NCBI GenBank assembly: GCA_031278575.1
Contig: JAITKD010000184.1
Location: 1-14,190, forward strand
Length of the DNA: 14,190 nt
From: Spirochaetaceae bacterium
GTDB taxonomy: Bacteria > Spirochaetota > Spirochaetia > Treponematales > Breznakiellaceae
Direction: 5' to 3'
Part shown: positions 1-8,366 of the stretch, one piece after another
How the letters are laid out: every line of letters begins with the position of its first letter
How positions within the stretch are numbered: position 1 is the stretch's first letter
The notes under the pieces: model-generated
The model's database searches: none
Told to the model about the DNA's origin: nothing
What the model saw: only the letters and a program-made list of their open reading frames with translations
Position numbers and translations under genes: made by a program

Positions 1-179
1 TTTTTTCCCTTAACCCCCGTGTTGAGGAGTATGGACAACAAGTCCCGGTCCGACAGGGTCTGCGCCCCAAATTTGATGAGCCGTTCCCGGGGGCGCTGGG
101 ACAAGGGTAGAGAACGGGGCCCGGATACGGAGAACTTTCCGCTCCCGGTATCACGGACTGAAAAATAATCTTTCTTCAT
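1..179 (-). CDS. radC: RadC family protein, N-terminal part (runs off the left edge)
   Basis: Only the first 59 codons are present, read leftward from an ATG at 179. The translation begins [12 protein letters not shown] and continues with [20 protein letters not shown] and then [11 protein letters not shown]. This is the helix-hairpin-helix-like N-terminal segment typical of RadC (family pattern RPRE-L---GA--LSD-ELLAILL-TG---K). The C-terminal JAB/MPN metal-binding domain would lie outside the window. RadC was once linked to DNA repair, but its role is unsettled. The nearest ribosome-binding sequence, AGGAGAG (complement of 195-201), is 15 bases from the ATG, unusually far, and a 12-base palindrome fills the space. 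No other in-frame start codon lies between. The gene is divergent from the lipoprotein gene starting at 244. Confidence 0.85.
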   Translation of the reverse strand, partial: MKKDYFSVRDTGSGKFSVSGPRSLPLSQRPRERLIKFGAQTLSDRDLLSILLNTGVKGK

Positions 180-180
180 A

Positions 181-192
181 CCATATATATGG
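181..192. repeat. 12-bp perfect palindrome between radC Shine-Dalgarno and start codon
   Basis: CCATATATATGG is a perfect inverted repeat lying between the AGGAGAG of radC (195-201, complement) and its ATG at 179. Folded as a 4-bp stem with an ATAT loop, it would bring the ribosome-binding sequence closer to the start. It could also be a protein-binding site in the divergent promoter region. The palindrome is seen directly; both roles are inference. Confidence 0.4.
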
Positions 193-243
193 TTCTCTCC
201 TGAATACTACTTCAACAAACATAAAAAAAACCGATAAATTGAT

Positions 244-957
244 ATGGAGAATTATATTCAACACCTAGGGCTCTTTTTTTTCAGCCTCCTCGTGGTTTTT
301 TTTTCCTGTACCACCCCCCCTCCGGCCGAAGCGCCCGGACCTGAAATCCCCCCTCCCATGACTGAAATAACGGAACCTGAAATATCCCCCCCTTTGACCG
401 GGATACCGGAACCTGAAACCCCTCCGGTGGAAAAGCCCCCCATTCCCCCGGTACCGGAGATGATCCTGGGGAAAGGCATCGTAGAACCGGAGAAACTCGT
501 TGCTTTCCTGGAACGGGTAAACCCCCAGGCGGACGGTGATTTTGTTCTCTCGTTAGCCAAAATCTACGTGGAAGAAGCCGCTATCGAAGAGGTTAACCAT
601 GATATAGCCTTTGCCCAGATGTGCCTGGAAACGGGTTTTCTCCGTTTCGGAGGCCTCGTAAAGCCGTATATGAACAACTTCTGCGGCCTCGGCGCCCTCG
701 GTCCCGACCAGCCCGGGGAACAGTTCCCCGATCCCCGTACCGGTGTACGGGCCCACATCCAGCATCTCAAGGCCTACGCTTCCAATGAACCCCTCAAACA
801 GACCCTGGTGGATCCCCGTTACCGCTGGGTCCGATACGGTTCGGTCCCGCGGATCCAGGACCTGGTCGGAACTTGGGCTGTGGATAAGGAATACGGTAAT
901 AAAATACGCTCCCTTCTGGAGCAGCTTTACCATGCCGCTTTTGGAGAAATAGGGTGA
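244..957 (+). CDS. Lipoprotein with proline-rich linker and glucosaminidase-like peptidoglycan hydrolase domain
   Basis: The 237-residue product begins with a hydrophobic signal segment ending in a lipobox-like FFSC, with Cys22 the probable lipidated residue. Its n-region lacks Lys and Arg, which is atypical. Residues 24-72 form a Pro/Glu/Thr-rich stalk with 12-residue repeats (PEIPPPMTEITE, PEISPPLTGIPE). Residues 100-235 resemble the GH73 glucosaminidase fold: AQMCLETGF contains Glu129 in the position of the catalytic acid, followed by NNFCGLGALG, GVRAHIQHLKAYA, and a Trp and Tyr near the end (GTWAVDKEYGNKI). The likely role is cleavage of peptidoglycan glycan strands in the periplasm, tethered to a membrane. 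ATG at 244 is the most upstream in-frame start, because a stop lies at 235-237. No Shine-Dalgarno sequence precedes it. The signal-peptide region contains T8, T9 and C7 tracts. The domain call is by motif only. Confidence 0.75.
   Translation: MENYIQHLGLFFFSLLVVFFSCTTPPPAEAPGPEIPPPMTEITEPEISPPLTGIPEPETPPVEKPPIPPVPEMILGKGIVEPEKLVAFLERVNPQADGDFVLSLAKIYVEEAAIEEVNHDIAFAQMCLETGFLRFGGLVKPYMNNFCGLGALGPDQPGEQFPDPRTGVRAHIQHLKAYASNEPLKQTLVDPRYRWVRYGSVPRIQDLVGTWAVDKEYGNKIRSLLEQLYHAAFGEIG
340..420 (+). repeat. 36-bp tandem repeat encoding the Pro-rich lipoprotein stalk
   Basis: Two full 36-base units (340-375 and 376-411) and the start of a third (from 412) each open with CCTGAAA. They encode 12-residue repeats starting PEI, PEI and PET. 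The unit length is a multiple of three, so gain or loss of a copy would change stalk length without a frameshift. Confidence 0.7.
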
Positions 958-1031
958 TTTCGACCCGGGTGAATGTCCGGAAGGGGCCTTGAGTATCCCG
1001 GCGCGACTAAACCGGCGGATTTGGGCGCATC

Positions 1032-1130
1032 CGGCGCAAGCGCCGTACCGGGCTATCCGGGCTTCTATCCCTTGCGCTTTACTCAGGCAGCCTGCCGCGA
1101 TACGGCCTCCCGCCGTGGGGTCAGACCCCA
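1032..1130. repeat. REP-like palindromic element in the gap after the lipoprotein gene
   Basis: The 215-base gap between the lipoprotein and birA (958-1172) holds no convincing gene. It has two strong dyads: CGGCGC-AA-GCGCCG at 1032-1045 and TGGGGTC-A-GACCCCA at 1116-1130. Between them CCGGGCT is directly repeated (CCGGGCTATCCGGGCT). GGGGTCAGACCCC-type palindromes are often seen in dispersed extragenic repeats linked to REP-associated transposases; that link is from general knowledge. Only one copy is visible here, so membership of a repeat family is inference. Confidence 0.45.
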
Positions 1131-1172
1131 TATAGAAGCGATATTGATGACCCTATGCGGAAACCGTCGGCG

Positions 1173-1982
1173 TTATTCCGGAGAAGCGGCATACACATCC
1201 AGTTCCCCGGTAGTAAACGGCACGGAACCGGAGGCGCCGTGGGGGGTAAGGAGGAGTTCCCCTTCGGGGCCTATACCTTCCAGGGTCCCTTCAACCAACT
1301 GACCCGAACCGGCCCCGCCGGGGAAAAACCGTACCGGACGGCCCCGCCGGTAGAGCCGTTCCTCAAGCCGCTCCCGCCAAGACCCATCCCCGGTTTCCGG
1401 GGCGTCGAGTTCTCGATACAGCCGGGGGAGGATCTTCTCCAGGAGGAGGAACCGGCTTTCCGGCCCCAAGGCCGCGGCGCCGCGGTCCCCCAGGGCCAGG
1501 GCTAAACTCGTGGCCTTGGCCCGGAAGGCTTCGGGGAAAACGGTTTGGGTCACGTTCACCCCGATACCGATATAAACGGTTTCCCCGTCCCCCTCGGCGA
1601 GGACCCCCGCGGCTTTCCGGGAGTCTATCATGAGGTCATTGGGCCACTTGACCCGGAGGCGGCCCAAAAGAGGGGGGGCAAAATCCTCCACCGCCAGGGA
1701 AAGGGCAAGCCCCGCCTTTAGGGTTACGGCCCGGGGCAGGGCGGAAAGGCGGGGATACCGCAGCAGAACGGTAAAGAGGAGGCTTTCCCCCGCCGCCGCG
1801 CTCCAGGGCCGGTTCTTCCGGCCCCGGCCCGCCTCCTGGATGCCGGCGCAGATCACCGTCCCATGGGGTTCCCCCTGGGTTTCCATCCGCCGGGCCTCAT
1901 CCATGGTACTGGAGAGGGTTTCCCGGTAATAAACCGGCGCCCCAAAGGGGTTGGGAACCAAAAGACGTACCAGGGCATCCAT
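1173..1982 (-). CDS. birA: Biotin--[acetyl-CoA-carboxylase] ligase (group I, no HTH domain)
   Basis: The 269-residue enzyme activates biotin with ATP and attaches it to the biotin carboxyl carrier domain of acetyl-CoA carboxylase or decarboxylases in the cytoplasm. Family signatures in order are SSTMDEAR near residue 24, the biotinyl-AMP loop GRGRKNRPW (52-60), KWPNDLMI (112-119), KAAGVLAE with Lys123 at the catalytic lysine position, and GIGVNV (139-144). A short C-terminal SH3-like domain follows (about 210-269). It begins directly with the catalytic domain and lacks the N-terminal winged helix, so it should not be the transcriptional repressor type. The start at 1982 gives a normal N-terminus, although no strong Shine-Dalgarno is visible. 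It is divergent from thrH with 130 bases between the starts. Confidence 0.92.
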   Translation of the reverse strand: MDALVRLLVPNPFGAPVYYRETLSSTMDEARRMETQGEPHGTVICAGIQEAGRGRKNRPWSAAAGESLLFTVLLRYPRLSALPRAVTLKAGLALSLAVEDFAPPLLGRLRVKWPNDLMIDSRKAAGVLAEGDGETVYIGIGVNVTQTVFPEAFRAKATSLALALGDRGAAALGPESRFLLLEKILPRLYRELDAPETGDGSWRERLEERLYRRGRPVRFFPGGAGSGQLVEGTLEGIGPEGELLLTPHGASGSVPFTTGELDVYAASPE

Positions 1983-2072
1983 AGTCTTATCATAGGGTAA
2001 AAGGCGTCTTCCCTCAAGGGCAGATCACGCGCCAAAATTAGCGGCGGGCCGGCTCATCGGATCTGTGAACGT

Positions 2073-2106
2073 TATAATTGACGTATCCCGGTTCTTATGG
2101 TATCGT
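2073..2106 (+). promoter_or_regulatory. Candidate promoter elements for thrH
   Basis: Two overlapping possibilities are visible. TTGACG (2078-2083) and TATCGT (2101-2106) are separated by 17 bases and would start transcription at about the ATG at 2113, giving a leaderless mRNA. Alternatively TATAAT (2073-2078) could be a -10 box, but it has no good -35. No Shine-Dalgarno sequence precedes the ATG, which fits the leaderless option. Consensus matching only. Confidence 0.35.
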
Positions 2107-2112
2107 CGATGT

Positions 2113-2718
2113 ATGCGCCTTATATGTCTTGATCTTGAAGGAGTATTGGTTCCTGAAATTTGGATCGCCTTTTCCGAGGCGGTGGGTATCCCCGAATTGC
2201 GGCTGACCACCAGGGATGAACCGGATTATGACAAACTCATGCGTTTCCGGCTGGACCTATTGCACAAAAACGGATTAAAACTCGGAGACATTCAAAAGGT
2301 CATTAACAACATGGCCCCCCTGGAGGGGGCGGTGGAATTTATCAAAATCCTCAGGGAGCGGACACAGGTCATCATCCTGTCCGATACCTATGAGGAATTC
2401 GCCCGGCCCCTGATGGCCAAGTTGGGCTACCCCACCCTCTTCTGCAACCGCTTCGTGATCGCCCAAGACGGCTCCATTACCGATTACAAGCTCCGCCAAA
2501 GGGAAGGCAAAAAACAGGCGGTAGCCGCCTTTAAGTCCCTTAATATCGAAATTTTTGCCGCGGGGGATTCTTTCAACGATCTGTCCATGATCCGGGAAGC
2601 CGGCAACGGCTGCCTTTTCCGGGCCCCGGAAAAGATCCGTAAGGACGAGGGGGATCTGGTCTGCGTGGATACCTTTGAGGGACTCCTTTCCCAGATTGAC
2701 CGCTTTTTATCCCGGTAG
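2113..2718 (+). CDS. thrH: ThrH: phosphoserine phosphatase / homoserine phosphotransferase (HAD family)
   Basis: The start chosen at 2113 gives a 201-residue protein opening MRLICLDLEGVLVPEIW, which matches the known N-terminus of ThrH (about 205 residues in Pseudomonas). An upstream in-frame ATG at 2065 would add 16 residues unlike the family. HAD motifs are Asp7 in DLEG (the ThrH type has Glu9 where other HAD phosphatases have Asp), Ser90-Asp91 in ILSDTYEEF, the Lys133/Lys134 region, and GDSFND with Asp152, Asn155 and Asp156. TTRDEPDYD and LKLGDIQKVI are also characteristic of ThrH. It dephosphorylates phosphoserine in serine synthesis and can transfer the phosphate to homoserine, linking to threonine synthesis. 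It is a single gene, divergent from birA and convergent with the HtrA-like gene. Confidence 0.92.
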   Translation: MRLICLDLEGVLVPEIWIAFSEAVGIPELRLTTRDEPDYDKLMRFRLDLLHKNGLKLGDIQKVINNMAPLEGAVEFIKILRERTQVIILSDTYEEFARPLMAKLGYPTLFCNRFVIAQDGSITDYKLRQREGKKQAVAAFKSLNIEIFAAGDSFNDLSMIREAGNGCLFRAPEKIRKDEGDLVCVDTFEGLLSQIDRFLSR

Positions 2719-2841
2719 GGGCTGTCCGAAAAGCGGGGGATAACCGCCCTTAAAAACACCGGATCACTGCTTTAATACGGCCGTTACGCAGCGTTTCAAC
2801 AAATTCAACAAAACGGAAGCCAACGCGCCGGTATAGCCGCG

Positions 2842-4659
2842 CTAAAGGGTATCCGGAATATCCAACACCGCCGGAAGCCGCATGGAAGTTTCCAGGTAAC
2901 CCAGCCGGCGTTTTTTTACATGGATATCCAGAAGGGCGTAGCCCTCCTTTTCTTCTACCCGGAAAGCCCGGATGGATACGGGGTCCTGCTCGGAAAGTCC
3001 CGCTTCGTCGGCGATAGAGCCCCGGACCACCCGTTTGATAACATAGGCGGCGGAAAAGATATTACCCGCCGTAGGGGCCAGGATGATGCCGAAGAGGGGC
3101 GCCGCCATCCGCTCCCGGCTGTCAACCCGGGCGGCCCGGGCCAGGGGAATTTCGGGCCGGGCTTCGCTCATGATCACCCGCCGGATACCGTCGGAGGTTT
3201 CTATGGACACCAGTTCCCCGGGGCGGTTGGGAAAAAGGAGGTCCTGCAAGGCCGGTATCAGGCCGCCCTGGGGGGCGTTTATTTCCCCGTCATTAAGGGT
3301 CTTGATCCAGGTCCCTTCCGCTATATGGTGTTCCGCCGCGGGGGTAAAGGGGGCCACGTAGACAACTTCCGCCCCCCGGGCAGTCTCGGCTATGATAAGG
3401 CCCAGCCAGGGCCGTTCCGCTTTCCCCCCCCGGATCATCGCGGGCAGGGCCGCCGCGAGCCGCTCGGCGGGGACGGCGAAGTTAAGCCCCTGGTATTGCT
3501 CAATTCCGGCAAAAACAATACCCACGAGGCGCCCTTCCGCATCCACCACCGGCCCCCCGGAATTACCGTGGTTCACCGCGGCGTCTATCTGGATAACGTC
3601 CCCAATTTGGAGCAGCCGCCGGCCCTGGGCGGAAACGATCCCGGCGGTAACGGTCTTTTCAAGCCCCACCGGGGATCCTATGGCGTATATGGTTTCCCCC
3701 AACCGGGGAACGGCCCTATCCGCCAGGGAAAAAACATATTCCGGCTTGATTTCAGCCTTGATCAGGGCCAGATCCATGGTCTTATCCCAACCGATAACCC
3801 GGGCGGGGATCCGGGGGCTTGCGGCATCCCCCAGCCGGATATACAACCGGGAATACCCCTCATAGGCGGGATCCACCTCGCTGGATATAACATGGTAATT
3901 GGTGATCAAAAAGCCGGAGGGGTCCACAAAAAAGGCGGACCCTAAAACCCAATCGGGAATCCCCCGGCCCTTTTCTATACGGTATCCCCGGTCAACCAAA
4001 ACCGTGGCAACCCCCTTGACCATATCCGCCGCGGTATCCCGGCCCTGGGCATATAGGCGCAGTTCCTCCGGTATGGCCCCCTGTTCTTCCGCGGCGGCGA
4101 AAAAAAACGCCGCCCCCCCCCGCTGCCTGACCTTGACCGCCTGCTCCAAAAAAAACAGGGCGTCCTCAAATTCCAGGGGTTGTAACTCATGGGCCCGCCG
4201 GGCCGCAAGAAAAGCCCCTAAATAATTTCCCCCGGACAATTTATCCTTAGCGTCCGCCAGAAGAAAATCCGGCTCCATTCCGGTATTTTCTACCGAAACT
4301 TCCAAGGCCTTCAGGGATCGGGCCAGGGATGCCGCGTCGTCCCAGCGTTTTTCCCGGACCGCCCGGGCCTGGGATTCAATAAGGTTTTTTACCGCTTCTT
4401 CTTCCAGGGATTTGAGCCGGGACCCCGGCTGGGGATAATCTTCCGCCCCGTAGACACGTTTATGAATTTCAATAAGATGGATGGCCCGTTCAGGGTTTTC
4501 TGAAACATACCCGGCAATATCATCCAGCCTGAATTCGCCGGAGGATTTAAGGGGAACCAGCCGTTTTTCAGCCTGGGAGGCGGAGAGGCATCCGTTCAAC
4601 CATGCTACCATACATATCAGAGAAAGCATCCCCGTTCCTGTCCTGACCTTACCTGTCAT
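2842..4659 (-). CDS. HtrA-like trypsin-family serine protease, lipoprotein with PDZ-like C-terminus
   Basis: The start at 4659 is preferred because AAGGA lies 6 bases upstream and the product then begins with a basic n-region (MTGKVRTGTG), a hydrophobic stretch and a lipobox LNGC (Cys24), giving 605 residues. A start at 4713 would overlap the upstream gene. Residues about 40-215 are helical and repeat-like. The chymotrypsin-fold protease follows: GSAFFVDPSGFLITNYHV (His256), MDLALI (Asp296), AIGSPVGLEKTVTAGIVS, and HGNSGGPVV (Ser367), so the triad is intact. Two divergent PDZ-like segments follow at about 417-500 and 520-600. It probably degrades or senses misfolded envelope proteins outside the inner membrane. 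It is last in the tilS-ftsH unit, 40 bases after the upstream gene. A G9 run in the coding strand (complement of 4113-4121) lies before the protease domain. Longer than usual HtrA because of the N-terminal domain. Confidence 0.85.
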   Translation of the reverse strand: MTGKVRTGTGMLSLICMVAWLNGCLSASQAEKRLVPLKSSGEFRLDDIAGYVSENPERAIHLIEIHKRVYGAEDYPQPGSRLKSLEEEAVKNLIESQARAVREKRWDDAASLARSLKALEVSVENTGMEPDFLLADAKDKLSGGNYLGAFLAARRAHELQPLEFEDALFFLEQAVKVRQRGGAAFFFAAAEEQGAIPEELRLYAQGRDTAADMVKGVATVLVDRGYRIEKGRGIPDWVLGSAFFVDPSGFLITNYHVISSEVDPAYEGYSRLYIRLGDAASPRIPARVIGWDKTMDLALIKAEIKPEYVFSLADRAVPRLGETIYAIGSPVGLEKTVTAGIVSAQGRRLLQIGDVIQIDAAVNHGNSGGPVVDAEGRLVGIVFAGIEQYQGLNFAVPAERLAAALPAMIRGGKAERPWLGLIIAETARGAEVVYVAPFTPAAEHHIAEGTWIKTLNDGEINAPQGGLIPALQDLLFPNRPGELVSIETSDGIRRVIMSEARPEIPLARAARVDSRERMAAPLFGIILAPTAGNIFSAAYVIKRVVRGSIADEAGLSEQDPVSIRAFRVEEKEGYALLDIHVKKRRLGYLETSMRLPAVLDIPDTL

Positions 4660-4699
4660 CCTGAATCCTTTATAGGGGAATTTTAAAACCATCCCCGGC

Positions 4700-6454
4700 C
4701 TATCTAACCCCATCCTGGTTCAAATTCCAATTGGTCTTTAGGGTTCCGTCGGGAAAATATTCTTCCCCCGTTTCAAAAACACCGTCCCCGTCCCAATCGC
4801 TTTGGGAAGATTCAACGCACCGGAGGTAATCCGAAAAAACATACTCCCCCGGAAAAAGGGAAAGGTCCTCCCGGAAGCGCCGTATAGTTTCCATGCGTCC
4901 GTCAAGATCCAAATCCACCCGCTGGATCACGGGCCGGCCAAGCTGAAATTCGGTTTCCGACACCACCTGATCCCCCAGGACCTCCACGGCCCGTTGGGGT
5001 ATACCCCGATCAAGGGTTACCCGTTCCCGGGCCTTATCAAAATTCCTCCCGGGCCTTTCCACGTAAAGGGAAAAGGCCCCCAGGGTATGCCGGGTTATCC
5101 GGGCTGCCCGGAAATCCCCCTCAGGATACCGGAGGGAACTTCCCAATAAATCAATAAACCTTACGGGAGAATAAAAAAATTCAAAAGGCCGGGGCGCATA
5201 GGTTATCCCCTCCAAAAAAGCGATCCCCACCGCCGGGTATTGCTCCCAGCGCACCACGGCCTTGACCCGATCCTCGTCCTTTACCGCATAGGCAAAAATC
5301 TCCCCCGCCGGGGCTTGACGCTCGGAGGCAAGGGCCAGGATCCCCTGCTCCGGCGCCCCCTGGTTAAAGGAAATCACAAGCTCCGCCAGCCCGTCCTGAT
5401 CCGGATCATAAGAATAGGACTCCGGAAGCCCCCGGGAAAAAACGGTCCGGGATTCGGGGTACCCGTCCTGATCCCCGTCATCTATAATAACACCGGAAAA
5501 GGCCGAAAGGTTTCGGCTAAACCGGTCCCGGCTTTCCTGGGTACGGAGCAGGTCCCAGAGGGAAAACAGGAGGGCCCGGTCCACGGTAAGGGTTCCGGGG
5601 GTTTGGGAAGAAATCAAAAACCGGGGGAAAAAGAGTTCCTCCATGGCTTGATTTTCATCGATAAGTCCAAGCCCCAGAGCCGCGGGAAGGGAAGCGGGGT
5701 TAGGATCCCCCAGGGCCCGGTAGGCCGCGGTATACCGGCGGGCTTCATCAAGATCGGCGATAAAGGGGACCGCCAGATAGGCCAATTCCCCGTCGAGCCC
5801 CGCCAGCAGGGGCAGCCGCCGGAGGGCGGTATCGATCAGGGCCCGGTCGGTTTCTTCGGGGTATGGTTCCGGGACATGGCCCCGTTGGGAAGGGCCGGGC
5901 CGGAAAAACTCAAAGAGGAGCCGTACCGGCCGGGGGTCCCGGGGGTATTGTTCCAAAGCCAAAACCATGGTCCGGCGGAAACCCTCCCGGTCCCCAAGGC
6001 CCTTGAAGGCGGAAAGACGGAGGCAAATTTCATCGGGACCGGGGGGGATATTGTTCAGGACCCTGAGGGCTTCCGAAAAGGACCGCAGGGCAATCAGGAC
6101 CTCCGCCTCCAGGAGCCGCGCCGCGCCGGCCGAATAGGCATACCACCGGTCCGCCTCAAGCCCCCGGCGCAGGGCCTCAAGCACCGCCCCCTTAGGGGCC
6201 GCTTCGTGGAACCGGGTCCGGGCCAGAAGGTAGGAAAGATCCGAAGAAACATCGGCAAAATCCGCGGCCCGCTCCAGAACCTCCCGGGCCTCCTTCCGGC
6301 GGCCTTCGTCCAAGGCTTTTTCTGCCCATTGGACATACCGTTCCGCCGCCGCCGCGTCCCCCTCCGGGGGGGGCTCGCCGTACTGCTGGGTATAGGCCGG
6401 AGAGATAAAAACCCAGATAAACCACAAGCATAAAAAAAAGCGGCGGCGGCTCAT
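4700..6454 (-). CDS. Exported helical-repeat protein with Asp-rich D-x-D-x-D-G motifs, unknown function
   Basis: The start at 6454 lies 1 base after the ftsH stop, with GGAAGGG 4 bases upstream. It gives MSRRRFFLCLWFIWVFISPAYT, a clear signal peptide, and 584 residues. An upstream in-frame ATG at 6565 lies inside ftsH and would bury the signal. Residues about 30-290 are Ala/Leu/Arg-rich and TPR-like (AEKALDEGRRKEAREVLERA and similar pairs). The C-terminal half carries five Asp-rich motifs: DGDQDG (about 327-332), DPDQDG (350-355), DLDLDG (514-519), DWDGDG (553-558) and NLNQDG at the extreme C-terminus. Such motifs bind calcium in EF-hand, dockerin and thrombospondin-3-type proteins; calcium binding here is inference. 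The protein ends inside the last motif. Conserved spacing with ftsH and the following protease suggests an envelope-quality role. I do not recognise a named family. Confidence 0.7.
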   Translation of the reverse strand: MSRRRFFLCLWFIWVFISPAYTQQYGEPPPEGDAAAAERYVQWAEKALDEGRRKEAREVLERAADFADVSSDLSYLLARTRFHEAAPKGAVLEALRRGLEADRWYAYSAGAARLLEAEVLIALRSFSEALRVLNNIPPGPDEICLRLSAFKGLGDREGFRRTMVLALEQYPRDPRPVRLLFEFFRPGPSQRGHVPEPYPEETDRALIDTALRRLPLLAGLDGELAYLAVPFIADLDEARRYTAAYRALGDPNPASLPAALGLGLIDENQAMEELFFPRFLISSQTPGTLTVDRALLFSLWDLLRTQESRDRFSRNLSAFSGVIIDDGDQDGYPESRTVFSRGLPESYSYDPDQDGLAELVISFNQGAPEQGILALASERQAPAGEIFAYAVKDEDRVKAVVRWEQYPAVGIAFLEGITYAPRPFEFFYSPVRFIDLLGSSLRYPEGDFRAARITRHTLGAFSLYVERPGRNFDKARERVTLDRGIPQRAVEVLGDQVVSETEFQLGRPVIQRVDLDLDGRMETIRRFREDLSLFPGEYVFSDYLRCVESSQSDWDGDGVFETGEEYFPDGTLKTNWNLNQDGVR

Positions 6455-6455
6455 C

Positions 6456-8358
<1,903 letters not shown>

Positions 8359-8366
<8 letters not shown>

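Noticed and set aside
553..1131. 192-codon minus-strand frame spanning the REP-like region and the lipoprotein gene
   Set aside because: Most of it is antisense to the lipoprotein hydrolase domain and its N-terminus is encoded by the palindromic repeat. No protein family is recognised.
2719..2841. Possible bidirectional terminator between convergent thrH and the HtrA-like gene
   Set aside because: The best stem (AAGGGCGG with CCGCTTTT on the minus strand, near 2734-2755) relies on two G-U pairs, is not symmetric on the plus strand and lacks a convincing T-run after it.
2920..3945. 341-codon open frame on the plus strand opposite the HtrA-like protease
   Set aside because: The minus-strand protease has an intact catalytic triad and lipobox. 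The plus-strand frame has shadow-type Gly/Pro-rich composition.
4659..4713. Longer N-terminus for the HtrA-like protease starting at 4713
   Set aside because: It would overlap the upstream gene, put 18 residues before the signal peptide and has a poorer ribosome-binding context than the ATG at 4659.
6366..6373. G8 tract (C8 in the coding strand) near the start of the exported repeat protein as a phase-variation site
   Set aside because: Runs of 7-8 are frequent across this window, including in housekeeping ftsH and birA, so length 8 alone is weak. Only the G9 tract and the clustered lipoprotein tracts were kept as findings.
5240..6433. 397-codon open frame on the plus strand opposite the D-x-D-x-D-G protein
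   Set aside because: Gly/Pro/Arg-rich translation with no signal, motif or ribosome-binding site. It is antisense to an exported protein with a good start and operon spacing.
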